Positions 49,439 to 63,300 of a DNA stretch of 64,000 nt are shown here, piece after piece. Position 1 is the stretch's first letter. Every line of letters begins with the position of its first letter. The position numbers and the translations under genes were made by a program. The notes below the pieces were generated by a model that saw only the letters and a list, made by a program, of their open reading frames with translations, was not told the DNA's origin and searched no databases. This DNA comes from Spirodela intermedia (lineage: Eukaryota > Streptophyta > Magnoliopsida > Alismatales > Araceae), in contig LR746266.1 in NCBI GenBank assembly GCA_902729315.2, positions 1,183,001-1,247,000 of the forward strand, in the 5' to 3' direction.

Positions 49439-51267
49439 ATGGATCTGGCACTGCTGGAAAAGGTTCTTCTGGGGCTCTTTGCGGCGGTCACTCTGGCCGT
49501 GGTCGTCTCCAAGGCCAGGGGGAAGCGGTTCAAGCTCCCCCCGGGGCCCCTACCAGTCCCCGTCTTCGGCAACTGGCTCCAGGTAGGGGATGATCTCAAC
49601 CACCGCAACCTCACGGCGCTCGCTCGCCGATTTGGGGACATCTTTCTGCTCCGGATGGGGCAGCGCAACCTGGTGGTCATCTCCTCGCCGGATCTCGCCC
49701 GCGATGTGCTCCACACGCAGGGTGTGGAGTTCGGCTCCCGCACGAGGAACGTGGTGTTCGACATCTTCACTGGCAAGGGGCAGGACATGGTGTTCACCGT
49801 GTACGGGGAGCACTGGCGGAAGATGCGGCGGATCATGACCGTCCCGTTCTTCACCAACAAGGTGGTGCAGCAGTACCGCGCAGGGTGGGAGGATGAGGCA
49901 CGCAGTGTGGTGGAGGACGTCAAGGCCAACCCCAAGGCCGCCACCGAGGGGATCGTGCTGCGGCGGCGCCTCCAGCTGATGATGTACAACAACATGTACC
50001 GGATCATGTTCGACCGCCGGTTTGAGAGCGAGCAGGATCCCCTGTTCGTGAAACTCCGCGCGCTCAACGGCGAGCGGAGCCGCCTCGCCCAAAGCTTCGA
50101 GTACAACTACGGCGACTTCATCCCCATCCTCCGCCCCTTCCTCCGTGGATACCTCAAGATCTGCAAGGAAGTCAAGGACCGCCGCCTCCAGCTCTTCAAA
50201 GACTACTTCCTCGAGGAACGCAAGTCAGTACCCCTATCCATCTACTCCTCCTCCGCCCTCTTCCAGTAGATACGAAGCCGCTAAAACCAGCAAAGATTAA
50301 TCCACGGAGCGATTCGTTGAGAGAAGCAGCATCAGAACACAGATCAACCTCGACGAAACAATCTCCACTGGGGAATCACACTTCTCCTCACCTGCGCAGG
50401 CTGGCGAGCACCAAGGGATCACACGACCTCAAGTGCGCCGTGGACCACATCCTCGAAGCTGAGAAGAAGGGGGAGATCAACGAGGACAACGTCCTCTACA
50501 TCATCGAGAACATCAACGTCGCCGGTACTTTCCCTCCCTCCTCTCCTAGAATCTGTTCGGTGTCAGAGCGGTGGAAACCGCTCGGATCCTCGAGATCCGT
50601 CGACCCGTGAGCCGCAGTCACGTGTAAGAACCCAACCAACAGGGTGACTAACCTACTGTCCCTTGCAGCTATTGAGACGACGCTGTGGTCGATCGAGTGG
50701 GGCGTAGCGGAGCTGGTGAACCACCCGGAGATCCAGAGGAAGCTGAGGGCAGAGATTGACGCGGTGCTGGGCCCGGGCGTCCAGGTGACGGAGCAGGACA
50801 CCCACAAGCTCCCCTACCTGCAGGCCGTGGTCAAGGAGACTCTCCGCCTGCGGATGGCCATCCCCCTCCTCGTCCCACACATGAATCTCCACGATGCCAA
50901 GCTCGCCGGCTACGACATCCCCGCCGAGAGCAAGATCCTCGTCAACGCCTGGTTCCTCGCCAACAACCCCGAGCAATGGAAGAAGCCGGAGGAATTCCGG
51001 CCGGAGAGGTTCCTCGAGGAGGAGGCCAAGGTGGAGGCCAACGGGAACGACTTCCGCTACCTACCCTTCGGGGTGGGCCGGAGGAGCTGCCCCGGGATCA
51101 TCCTCGCGCTCCCCATCCTCGGCATCACCATCGGCCGCCTGGTGCAGAACTTCGAGCTTCTCCCGCCGCCGGGGCAGGGCAAGCTGGACACCACCGAGAA
51201 AGGAGGCCAGTTCAGCCTTCACATCCTGAAGCACTCCACTATCGTCTGCAAGCCCCGGGTCTTCTGA
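49439..51267 (+). CDS. C4H: trans-Cinnamate 4-monooxygenase (C4H, CYP73A)
   Basis: Three exons, 49439-50223, 50400-50524 and 50669-51267, encode 502 residues. Introns are short (176 and 144 bp) and frames close at KLASTKGS and NVAAIETT. An N-terminal membrane anchor (about 6-24) is followed by the proline hinge [13 protein letters not shown] (34-46). Family marks include [26 protein letters not shown] in the I-helix, [14 protein letters not shown] (K-helix and substrate-recognition site), FRPERF, and the haem loop [11 protein letters not shown] with Cys444. The enzyme sits on the ER face and converts cinnamate to p-coumarate, using NADPH and P450 reductase, at the second step of the phenylpropanoid pathway. 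Arabidopsis C4H is 505 residues long. The exons are strongly GC-rich, unlike the flanking DNA. Confidence 0.97.
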
Positions 51268-51890
51268 TCTCGGTTTTTCCTTTCGTCTCCCTCAAGCTCC
51301 ATATCCGACTTCCCCGGCCTTCTTCCAGGTGCCGAATTGTCCTCTGTTGATGATGCGGGAATAACGTGTCCGAGTGGCGAAAAAGTCGATCTAAACCAGC
51401 CGAGCTTGTCTGAAGCGATTCCCAATGAAGAATTTAAGAATCACACACTCATCAGATGAGGGCCCGGATCGATAATTCGGGAGAAGAACGAATCACCCAG
51501 CTGCACCTAAAGTCTTGGATGCCATAAAAAATTGTATGTGGATCCTTTACCAGTCAATTTATTGTTATAGCTAACTTCTAAGTAAATGGAATATCTCAGG
51601 AGTTCGATTGAAGCCCCTCCCTTTACAATTTTGAGGATTAATAACGTGGGTTGCTAGACCATCTTCACGTCAATGATGACATAGTGGAAAATAGGCAGTA
51701 AATTAGACCTTGAATCCAACATGATTGATGGTGAGGATCCCTGAATTCACACGGATCAAAAAATAATAATCCCTTGAATACTTTGGGAGAAGAATAAATA
51801 GAGTAGGTTGAATAAAGTCACCAAGAAAAATAGAGTAGTTTTTAAGCCTCTCTCTCATTTATTGAGAAACTATTTTTACATCAAATGATA
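51268..51890. other. 3' flank of C4H
   Basis: This holds the 3' UTR of C4H and then AT-rich sequence. I see nothing else. Confidence 0.5.
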
Positions 51891-51962
51891 ATTAAATGTG
51901 ACATTGATGGGACCTCTTTTCTATTTGAGATAATACAAAGGGAAGGGAAGGGAAGTGATACA

Positions 51963-51965
<3 letters not shown>

Positions 51966-52023
<58 letters not shown>
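51966..52023. repeat. (GA)n microsatellite
   Basis: About 28 GA dinucleotides lie inside the low-coordinate LTR-like repeat. A shorter GA run lies at 55838-55861 in the matching position of the other copy. Confidence 0.95.
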
Positions 52024-52025
<2 letters not shown>

Positions 52026-53150
52026 GAGACCCTACAAGATGACTCATGTGATAGATTGATTTGAGATGGCTAATCTCCAACTTCTCCACTCAGAAATATA
52101 ATAAACTAAGTTCTTCTTCTTGGTGACATGATTAATAAACTAATCATTGAGACACTGACCTCATCTTTCATTGTACTATTGCCTTTTTCTATCTTAGTAG
52201 ATTTTTTCTCAGACAATTAACTTTTCTTATGAGATGGTTATAATTGCTTTTGACAAGGATGATTTGGGGATGAAAGTATTTCATCAATACTTTTTCCTAA
52301 GATTTTTACATAATCCACAAGGAAAAAACTTGAGAATTGATGGTGAATACTTTGGGCTGGTTCTTAAGTGGCCTCTAGTTATGAGAGGTTTTTCTAGCTT
52401 ATTAGGACCTCAATCTTGTGTAAATTATGTCATATGTTGAGGACCTTACATAGTTTCACAGCCTAGTGGACGTCATTATCCAATAAGAGAGGGCCAACAT
52501 TAAATTATGTCGTAAGCATTCTTCAATTATGACATGTGAAACATATGGTAAATACTTGATGTGGATGGAACATCCAAGTGGTAAGTGACCAGCCCAATAC
52601 ATTCCAATACCTCAAATGGGCCTAAGTAACAAGAGGTGAGTTTCTAGTGTGGCCTCTAGTAAGAGACTTCAGCATATATGGGCAAAGTTGGATTTTAGAT
52701 GAGATCACCTTCAATGAACTATATTTTTCAATGTTTTTAGGCCTTATATGCCTTCATTAGAGCTTGGGCTCATGCTAGGTGGTACTTGAGCTCAATTATA
52801 TAGTGTTCTAACTTTGTAATTGTCATCCTACTTCATCCAACCTTATAGTTTGTAATCCATAATAGAAGAGGGTCAAAAGGGTTTCCCTCACATTTAATTT
52901 TGAAGGACAACACTTGCAGAGGAATGAAACTTCATGTTATGTCAAAATTCCCCAATGTGATTAATTTGCAGCATTGTGATCTCTTACAAAGTAGCAAATA
53001 TATATTTCAAAGTCACATTTGACCAATTGGTGAATGATATAAATTTGTATGATGCAGTGTGGTTCCTTACATTTTTCATAGTTCCTTTTAGAAATAGCTC
53101 ATAAAAATTTAATCACATTTAGTGATGGTTGAGACTAGAATTTCATACGA

Positions 53151-53400
53151 TCACATAATATTACAGGTGAAGACATGTGTGAGCTCCAAAGCCAAAAATA
53201 AGTGTTTGAGGGAAGAGAAGTGTGCGCATATGTTATTGTCCACCACCACTTGTATTACATTAAATCCATCTGATTTGGGTAGTATTTCAATAAAGTTCAT
53301 GAAACCATCTTCATATACTCTCTCTAGAACCAAATTGCAACATGTTTTAGCACATCAAATACTTTGGTTGATTCTAAGTTTAAAAAGAGCTTGAATATTC
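53151..53400 (-). pseudogene. Ty3/gypsy integrase fragment
   Basis: A 60-codon minus-strand frame gives NFIEILPKSDGFNVIQVVVD, close to the 'MDFI.GLPKS.G...I.VVVDRLSKYAHF' block of plant gypsy integrases, followed by an AHF...LKH piece and a VFTCNI end. Flanking frames are broken. It is the only coding trace I can defend in the element. Confidence 0.65.
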
Positions 53401-56130
53401 TTTGATGGTCAAATCATGAAGAAATTTTACAAAATAAAAATATTTTTGTAAATTTATTAATTGTCCTCAATAGAGTAATAATCATTGATGGAGATAATAA
53501 TTGACCCATTGTTTACTACCCTTTGGTATCTCTTCAATGATTCATGAGAGGTGGGAGTTGCCTCAAAGTTGCTGTGTGATTATATCTTAATCAATCAATT
53601 TGAATCAAGATAATTACATGGATTGAATTATGATCTCATTCGATTTTCTTGATAGTGCATTAGTCACTTTTTTTGAAACCCCTAATCTCGTACGAATTTC
53701 AAATTCAAAGTTGAGAATTTTTATAAATTTTTTACCATCAAGAAGTATATATTGTTGTTCTAGTATGAACTTGAGATAGTTTTAGTCTATAAATATAAAA
53801 AAATATGGAGTAGATAATATTTATATTTGAGTGTGGTGAGGATGATGACCATTAATTACTTCTCATAAGCAATAATAAAGGTTGATTTAAAATATAATTA
53901 TTATTGTATATTGGCAACCCTTAATCCCTTGATTTGAAGCATGAAATTCATGATTGATTTATTGAAAGAAATTCAGAAGAGTTAAGACAAACCCTAATAT
54001 GAAGGCTTCATTTAGCCATTAGAAGGTTGTCTTTGTCTCCAATCCATAACTAAACATGCACTTCTTCAATTTTTGGATCAATGATTAGGCTAAGAATCTA
54101 ATTATTGTTTCACAATAATAGCCTATGAGGCCTATGAGTCCTTTAAGCTCAAGTAAAGGATTAGTTACAAGCAAACATTGAAAAATTACATTATTTTTTA
54201 CCAATCAATTATGAAAAAATAAAATTGATACCCAATGTCCTAAGTAAGCTATTTTCGTTTATCTTAAAGAGTATTTTTTAGAATTGACATGTAATTAATG
54301 ATATTATAGGATGACAAACAACATAACTAGGTGTTGTTCATGGGTCTTCATATATGAATTATAAACAAGAATAACATCAAAAAAAGGAAAATGATTTTTT
54401 GAAAAAAATTATCAAAATATTTATGGGGAGATGAGAAGCCATTGAGGTATTTAAAAGCCTAAATAGTATTGTGAGAAATGTGAAATATTCCTTTTATGTG
54501 TAAAATGATGGTTTTTAGACATTCTATTTTCTAATACATGTTTAGTGTTAGTCTAAATGCAAATCTAATTTTGAGAATATTATTACTCCATAAAACTCAT
54601 GGATTAATTTTTCGATAGTCAAAGCAAAAAAATGATTGAAGATCATTACCTTATTTTGGATGTGGTAGTCCACACATAATGCTAGTCATCATCTTACATA
54701 TTAATGAATAGAGCTGAGTCGAAGTACATACTATTTAAATATTGGATGATTCTTATAGCAAACATCTCCCAAGTGAGTTTTTAAATCTTCATCTTTTAAG
54801 AATTAGGTAAGAAAAAATCCTTATGTTGATTATAAGAAAATTATAAGTCTATTTCTTTAGGTGAAGGTATTATTAATATTTAATAGAAATATTGTGAGAA
54901 ATTAGGCTTTGAGATGTTCACTAAAGTTGTCATTTGAGACTGGAGTGCATTGTTATAGAAGTCATGTGTGAGCTAAAATAACTTGACAAAAAGCACTCTA
55001 TTTTTTACACTTTGGATAAAGTTTAAAGTGAGACACATGTTGTATTGTGGAACATGTACATGTAGGGTTATTCGTTTGATCATGCCTACTAGTGTTAGTA
55101 ATTTGACTCTACAATCTTTATGATGTTCATCTATTTTAGTTTTAGTATTAGGTAGATCATCTCCAGAGGTAGAACCAAGAAATAATCTCCATTAACTATG
55201 ATGTCAAAGGAAAATTGAAGATTTAGACCATGAAGACCAGATCAATATTCATTGTGGTGACCATCACAAATTAGGATTGACCATGAACATCTCCTCCCCC
55301 CTCATAATTATATGTAGAGTTTTTAGTTGGATGGACATGCTCTTGGAAGCTGAAAAACTCTCCACCATTAGTTTAGAAGGTAAGGTTCTTGTTGTGTTCA
55401 AATAGACATATACATGTAAGCCTATCAATAGGTTAGAAGACATGTGTTAGTAGCTCTTAAAATACTTCAAAACTACAACCAAATAGGATCATTTTGCCAT
55501 AAGTTTCTTGATATCAAACAGTGTGACATGGTAGCAAAGTATTACAAAGAACTCAAACTCATTGTTACAATTATAGAAAGTTTTTTCAAGCACATTTTGA
55601 AAGTGACTTTTTCAAGGACCTCTGAAAGGAGATTTAGGCAAAGATATTTCTCCTTGAATCTACAAGTTTGAAAATAATCATGTGGATAACTCAAAAGGTA
55701 AAATAAAATACATCACTCTCAGAGGCTTTGACAACTCTAAAAGAATACACATCTATAAAAGGAGAGACCAAGGATGAATGGTGAAAAGAAAGATTCTACT
55801 TAAATAACACAAAGAGAACAAAGATGGTGCAAGGAAATAGAGAGAGAGAGAGAGAGAGAGGGCCATCATGTGAGATGACTCTCAAGTAGAACAATTCAAG
55901 ATAGTTAGTGTCCAACTTCTTTACTTTAAGATACAAAAAACTCAGCTCTTTTTCCTCGATGACATAGTTTATCCTTGTAATGACTAGTAGGCCATCAGCT
56001 CATCATGATGATCACCTTATCTTTTGCCATCTTGACATCTTTAGATGTGGATGATATGAGAATGAGAGTGTCTCATCCAACATTCAATATATTTTTTATA
56101 AAATTAATGCATACATCATATAGAGTGAAT

Positions 56131-57333
56131 TTACCATTTTACTTGTGAATTAACGATAACCATGACAACTTACATCATGTGATAGAACATAGTTAACTTT
56201 TCACACAAGCATGTTTCTTTGTAACCTATTTTCTAGCTGGAATTTTGGTCATCTAGATATAACAACTTTTATAACTTTAGTATTCCAAATATAAACTTGG
56301 GTGTTTGATATTTGTTTCACCAAATATTGTGAATTTGTTAAATAATATAATAAAAATAATATTATTATATGAAATATATTTCATACTATCCTCACAAGTA
56401 TTCAAAACACTACTTTTGAAATTCCTTTTTTGCATTGCATTTATAATGCCACAACTATCCTGCTTTTAGTATATACTTACAAACTGCACTAGATAGACTT
56501 GTCGAGGATTGTCATGTGTTTCATTTTGTCATGGCTTGGTTGATAATATGCTAAATTTATCATAAATAATAATTCTCATCCACATGGGTGCTAGATAATT
56601 TCAAATGAAATTATTTTTGTTTAAATCAGGATAATCAATTTTATGAAATTTATCATGAAATAAATGTCCAAAAGAGAGATGGATTCATAACCTTTCAATC
56701 AAGTGTTTGTTCTAACTTCACTAGACAAACTTAAATGGTTTAATAAAATAGATAAATAATATAAATGACATAGATTTGCGTTAATGTTTTTGAGACATTA
56801 TTAATAGATATATATTCATCTTACTTTGTTCAAGATGAAATATATATGATGGGGTCCAGCCTTAAGGACCTAGAAACTATCAATCACCCTTATTTCTTCC
56901 CATCTCTCTCTCTCTCTCTCCCTCTCGAACAGTTACATATGGCCGAGCCCGGGCTTCACGAAGTCCGGCCCGGAGCTTCTTTTTTCAGCCCGACTCTTCA
57001 GACGCTAGACCTGGGCATTGCCCCGGCCCGGCCCGCTAGCACACCAAAGCCACCGTCAGATAGATTCTAAAGAAATGTACATGGTCACAAATAAATGCGT
57101 TGTAGGGGCTTTCTGATAATATTACTTGTTACAGGAGTAGAAGTGAACGTAATTACGCAAATACCCCATTTCTAGAATTGGAGACTGCTGCACATTCGCA
57201 CTGCAACGACAGCTTCGCTTCTCTCTCTGTCTCGGATCGGGGAGAGTTTTCTTTGTCTGGCTTCGTCCCTCGTCCTGCCGACGACGCCTGCCCGGCGGCC
57301 CTCCGCGAAGTTGCTTCTGCGGCGGGAGCAGGC
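56131..57333. other. Promoter region of the SCY1-like gene
   Basis: AT-rich sequence up to about 56.85 kb is followed by GC-rich DNA with a CT run (56901-56922) and GGCCCGG phrases (about 56960-57040), then a GC-rich likely 5' UTR from about 57180. No other gene is seen. Confidence 0.45.
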
Positions 57334-60300
57334 ATGTTGAAATTTCTGAAGGGGGTGGTGGCCGGATCTGGTTCGGGGCTCAAGGATCTTCCCTACAATA
57401 TCGGCGAGCCCTACGCATCTGCCTGGGGTTCATGGACGCACCACCGTGGCAGCTCTAAGGTTCACCCCGTACCTCTCCCCTTCCTCTCTCTCTCTCTCTA
57501 TCTCTCACGAGACTGGGCTAGGGGTGATGGGATACATTGGAGAATCAAATGGGATGGATATCCGGTTGACGTCGATTGCGTTGTGTCGTCGATTAAGATT
57601 TCGAATTATGAATGCTCTTTCTTTACCGATTTTTTTAGGTGAAGCCCTTAAAGCGAATAGTCTGCAACGGTTTTGGGCTTTATATGCTTTTTTTTTCTGT
57701 TAGAGAATTTAGAGTGTGAACTAGTGACCTATTGGTTTCAGATCATCGTTAAAATTTAAAACTTTCATATTCTTCTCCTAATTAAGAACGCTTGGCGAAA
57801 GGAGTATGGCCTGCTATGCTTGCTGTTTTGAATAGCTGGTAAGATGTGCCTACGGTTCCTTATTTTAATTGATATTTTGAAATTTCATGGATTGGCGTTC
57901 TCGATGTTTTATTGGGGTGGTTACATTCAAATGTTTGTATGTTGTAGCTTACTATTAGAGGACTCGAGTGAAGATCTGCATATTTTCAGTGTCCAAAGTA
58001 CCTCTGCGATCCTCTTGGCAACGTATTTTTTAATAATAACTTCAAAATAATTATACCTGTGAAGGGGTCCTTTCCAAAATAGGTAAGGGTGCTTATCAGA
58101 AATGCTAATATCTTTAAAATAATGTTCTGCGAAGTAGTTTACTCATGTCCCAATTATAAAATGAATTCATTGAATTGGATAAATGATGAGATCGATTTTC
58201 AAGATTCTTGTTTTAATTGTGTAGGTATCTTCCTTTCCAGAAAGTTGACAGTGGCATTTGACTTTTTTTTCAGTGTTTAACAAATTCTCATGCAAATTTT
58301 GTCTTTTTCTTCACCAGGATGATGGATCTTCAGTGTCCATATTTTCCCTTTCAGGAAGTAACGCTCAAGATGGGCACCTGGCTGCTGGTCGCAATGGTGT
58401 CAAGCGTCTTCGGACAGTAAGTTGCTGACTGATGTTTTTCCGATCATTAACTGCTTGCAAAGGCTTTCATGCAGAACTTCATTCAAAATATATACTTTTA
58501 GGAATCCTTTTTTAGTTGTGATAATTTTCTTAGGGAAATATGTTGATTTCTTAAGTTGCATAATCTGTCCAGGTTTTCACTGCCTTTATCCGGACTTTAT
58601 TTTACTAGGTGGAACTGCATATCACAAGAGGGGTTCCCAGGAAATTAAGCCGATTTACATGCCATTACTTTTTCCCAGTGAATCATAGCATAAAAGGAGT
58701 AGAAAGAACCACAGGATATTTTTTAGTGTTGCAACTCTTTTTAAAAGCACTAAATTTCTTTGGTATTCTCCATTTTCTGCATAAGCAGCTTGTTCATATT
58801 TATCCATAGCCTGCTGTTTCAGTACCTCTTTAACTTATTTTCATCTATTTCACCCACTTGTTATTTGGGCTCATTTCTGAACTTTTGTATGCTCTGGAGT
58901 AGGTGGCTAAGACTTGTGGTGCTTTTCAGGTCCGTCATCCAAATATATTGTCTTTTCTTCACAGTACCGAGGTTGAAGCTGATGGGTCTGGTTCCAAGCA
59001 CGTCATTTACATTGTGACTGAGCCTGTAATGCCACTTTCAGAAAAGATAAAGGAGTTAGGCTTAGAAGGCGCACAGAGGTATTTGGGTCGTCCTTCACAT
59101 GTTGTGATGCCACTTTCGGGCGATGTGTATCTGATCTTCTTGTTAACCGAGATAATTATGATGATTGTGTATGAACACTTAATGTCTATTTCTCCTGTCC
59201 TAGTCCAGTTCAAGGTGGGAACTTCACGTTTTGTTTAAATTCAAAAAAAAATTAGAAAAATCGATTCGCAGGGAACCCAGCTGATCTTTCTTGGGTTAGT
59301 TGACTCCGAATCCGGTGGAAACCATTTCATGTCTTTCTCTCTCGTAGCTGGAGGAAGTGCCAAAGAGGAAAAAATAAAGAAGATTAAGTTAGAACCAGTT
59401 TAGTCTGCCAGTTTTTTTGTTTCCTTGGAAGGTTTCCTCTGCATGAACCCCATCTTATCGCTGTTTTCAACTTTTTGGAATCATTAGTATAGCGATAAGA
59501 GCTGTTTGAGTTTTTTAGCATAGTCTTTAGGAGGGTGATTTTTGTATAATTGATTTTTTCATCACAGATCAAGGACTCGACTATGAATTTAGGTCTTAGT
59601 CATTTCTTGTAAAGGTTGGACGAGGATGATGCTGCTTGTGGTCCATGGTTATAATGAGGAAATACTGCTAAATGGGAAAAACAATTTGGCTCTTTGATTG
59701 AAGATTGCTTATTATTGTGTTAGTACATCATCAATGTGGACAATGGCAAGTTCGAGATTTTGAATATACATTGTTAAATGGACCTCTCATCAAGTTTTTC
59801 TTCCCAGATATATTTTTCACAGTTAAAGATAAAGGGGCTTGCGAATTTAGTTCGACAATTATTATAGGGTTTACCTTTCTTTGCATTGCTAGGGCTCAGG
59901 GGGTGCATTTGTGCTGCTTTTATATTTTACTCATATCTTATTTCTCTTTGCAGGAACTTCTAAGGTTCATTACCTGAGTGAAGGTTGTAGAGGGTTGAGG
60001 GGAGGGGTGTGTTTCATAGCACTTGCTTTTGTGTTCTAAGGTTAGAAAGCTAGTGTCCGATAGTCCATTGGTCTAAGACTTTGTCTATAGTTGAGATAAT
60101 CCTCCGTTGGGACAGTCTGTTAGAACAAATGTCTGCTAGGTTATTCATCACGTTGCCTTATGAATGGACAGAAAATTGTGATTTGAAAAATGAAATACCA
60201 AATACAGCCTTGCTGTATTTAAGGTGAAACTGCTTGTACTTTAGAAGAAATGGGGAGTCATTATCGATCATCTTTGGTAGAGTTGCCATTTTCATTTATT

Positions 60301-63300
60301 GAAATGGATGATGTATGGTGAAGATCAATATTGCTGCCTCCTCATGTGATAGTGCGCTGATGTTTAATTGTACAGCCACTTCGGCATAAAGGAGAGCAAC
60401 TCAAAGGACGTATAACTGTAAACGTTTGATTTAATTAATAAAATTTGTACAAAAAAAAAACTCAAACAATCAGATTTCAGAAGATAACTTTGGTGATTTA
60501 GTAAGAAAAAAAATACATTGCAGAATCATCCCCCATCCCCCAACCCCCCTGAATTGGTTATTCTTTTAGTGAAGCAAAAAGAGCAAGTATACTATTTTAT
60601 TTTATTTGCAGATTTCTGATACTAAACCGCTCAAAATCTATGGTTTGTTATAATACGTATCCATGTTTTTCACGCACTTTTTCACACCACTTTTGGTTTC
60701 GAAGTGACACTGCAGTTTTTCTAGATGGTTGTACAGTTTATTGTTCTCTTCAGATAATCTCATTTTTCATATTTAGCTAAAGTTCAAATTATACTGTTTA
60801 ATCTCATGAATGGACAAATGTGCGAGACATTGTTTGTGATGGAACATCATGTTCTCATTTTTACTCTATGGGATTTGATTGACACACGTTGACTTTATTG
60901 CCTATGAACAAGTCGTCCTCTGAAGTTTGGGTTTCTCATTTGACAGCGGAATACTACTTTGTTTTGTTATGGAATTATCGGTTCCTTTCTTTTTCTAATA
61001 TATAACTCTATCTGTGCACAATAACAGGGATGAGTACTACGCATGGGGACTTCACCAGATATCTAAAGCTGTCAGCTTTCTGAACAATGATTGCAAACTT
61101 GTATGACCTCCCCTTTTCCTTGTTAAGTTTGGATTATTAGCTCTAATGTAGATTTTTAGCTTCTTCTGATTATATGAGATAATTTTTTTGCCTCTAATTG
61201 AACAGCTGCTGCAGAGCCATATTACACTATTTTATCCTCACACTATCTGAATTGTCTGTTTTGCAATATATTTTTGGACAATGTTTGTTATTTCTCTATG
61301 TTTTATTTCCTGATTTGTTTCTAATAAAAGATATTTTGACTTTGTTAGAATACGGATCATTTTAGTTGGTGTGGAGTATGTTATTGAGAAGTATATGGTG
61401 TCATCTTTGGAATTTAAGGTAGAAAGTGTGGGGGAAAAACTTTTCTTTCAAGTCTAGCATTGCCTTATGAAATCAGACTGCCAAGGTACTCTTTTGTAGG
61501 TTATCCAGAGAAAGATCATACTCACGCATTTGATTTTACGAATTATTTCTTTCAACTAATAACGGTTGCTTGCTCATATCACGTTGGAATTGAAGAGGGA
61601 CTAAAAGATTCAGCATATGCTGTTTATGGATAATACAATTAGATTAGAAAAATCATATTGATTGCGTACATATGAAATTCAGCATGTGCTATTTATGAAT
61701 AATATAATTCTTCTAGAAAAATCTTATTGATCACGGGCGTATGTGAGATTCAACATATGCTGTTCATGAATGATAAAACTCTTTTAAAAAATCATTTTGA
61801 TTTCGGGCATATATAAGACTTAGCATATGCTGTTAATGAAAAATATAATTGTTTTAGAAAAATCATTTTGATTTCGGGCATATATAAGACTTAGCATATG
61901 CTGTTAATGAAAAATATAATTGTTTTAGAAAAATCATGTTGATTGCGGGCATATATGAGATTCATCAGGCATGCTACAATGGGTTTTTCTGAGTTGCAAC
62001 TTTTTTTCTCAGGTTCATGGTAATGTCTGTTTGTCCAGTGTTGTTGTCACTCAAACGCTGGACTGGAAGCTGCACGCATTTGATGTCCTATCAGAATTTG
62101 AGGTGAACAGTGAAGCTGGCACTAGTGCAATGCTGGTAATCTCTTTTTTTCGATTTTTTGTAGCTTCTTGCTTTAACTTCTGTTTTGAGAATAGTGGATT
62201 TCATGTAATTGGGTTCATGTGGATCTTCAATGAATTGACCACGTAATGTTGTGTTTCTTAAGAGCTCATCACCATAATTATAATTCTGACACATCTTTGA
62301 TTCTCATGGCAGCTCAAGTATGTAATTTCTTCGATAATATGCTAAAAGCCAATCCTTTGTCAGCGCTATTATCATTGGAAAAAATAATCTGTGCTAAGGA
62401 TGAAGCACTTGGTATTTTCATTGTTGTCAGAATGTAACGGTTTATTAGGTGATTTATTTCAGTCAGAAGAAATACCTCACACCATTATCTGACCTTGAAT
62501 TCAGGTGACACCTCTGCTGATTAAAACAATTACTGATCGCTTTGTGGAGACTAGTCGTATAGAATTGTGGTTCAAAAACACCCTTACATGGTCAGGTTAG
62601 ATGTAATGCCAGTTTGCCAGGCCTGTTACTCTGTTTCCGAAGTTGACCTGCCAAACGGGTTTGATAGAGTTCACTACTAAGATTAGATTTCAGTCATTTA
62701 TCCTGCTTCCTGTTAGTTGAAGAATAGATAATTTAAGAAAAACAAAATTATAGCTTGCTTGCATTCTATGGTGTTTATAGTTTTTCTACTTAGCAATGAC
62801 TAGCTTTTGTTTGATTGTTCGAGTAGGGTTTCTTGATGAAATGATTTGATGGGCATTCTTTCTCATATTTCATGCAGCAATTCGAATGGTTGATTGGAAC
62901 ACAATATAAACCCATGGAGTTGTTAAAGTCAGACTGGCAAACAATCAGAAAATCCCCTCCATGGGCAATTGACTCATGGGGATTAGGTGAGTTTCTGGCT
63001 GCTAGTAGCTCTTGGGTCGTCATGTTAATGCTTTAATGAAGTGTCCCATATTGCAGTGATGTAGACAGTTGTCACCTATTTTTTACACTAATTCCATGAT
63101 GAATCTCACTCTTCCGCCATGACCAATTTTTTGTTAATACATGAATTGTTGTGTTTTTTTTTTCTAACACATGGGCTCCTGACTCCCTCATTTGAAGATA
63201 CTGGATAATATGGCTAGTGTTGGACACGATTTATCATGCCAGATACACTCTTTTGTATCACTGTCTTTGTCTGAAAAGTGACTGATGATACTTGAATGTC

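Larger units (their letters stand above)
51890..56130 (-). mobile_element. Old Ty3/gypsy-like LTR element, minus orientation
   Basis: Two related direct repeats flank the region, at about 51890-52330 and 55740-56130. Each has a GA microsatellite, then GATGACTC, a TCCAACTTCT phrase and a later GGATGAT(T/A)TG phrase. Between them, minus-strand 53151-53400 translates to a stretch resembling the Ty3/gypsy integrase core (NFIEILPKSDG, then VVVD, then AHF..LKH). Its place close to the low-coordinate repeat fits gypsy order (integrase last) in minus orientation. I could not read RT or Gag. Exact ends, target duplication and primer site were not found, so the element is old and badly decayed. Confidence 0.55.

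Noticed and set aside
49408-50106. Long open frames antisense to the first C4H exon
   Set aside because: They are shadows of the GC-rich, strongly biased C4H coding exon on the other strand.
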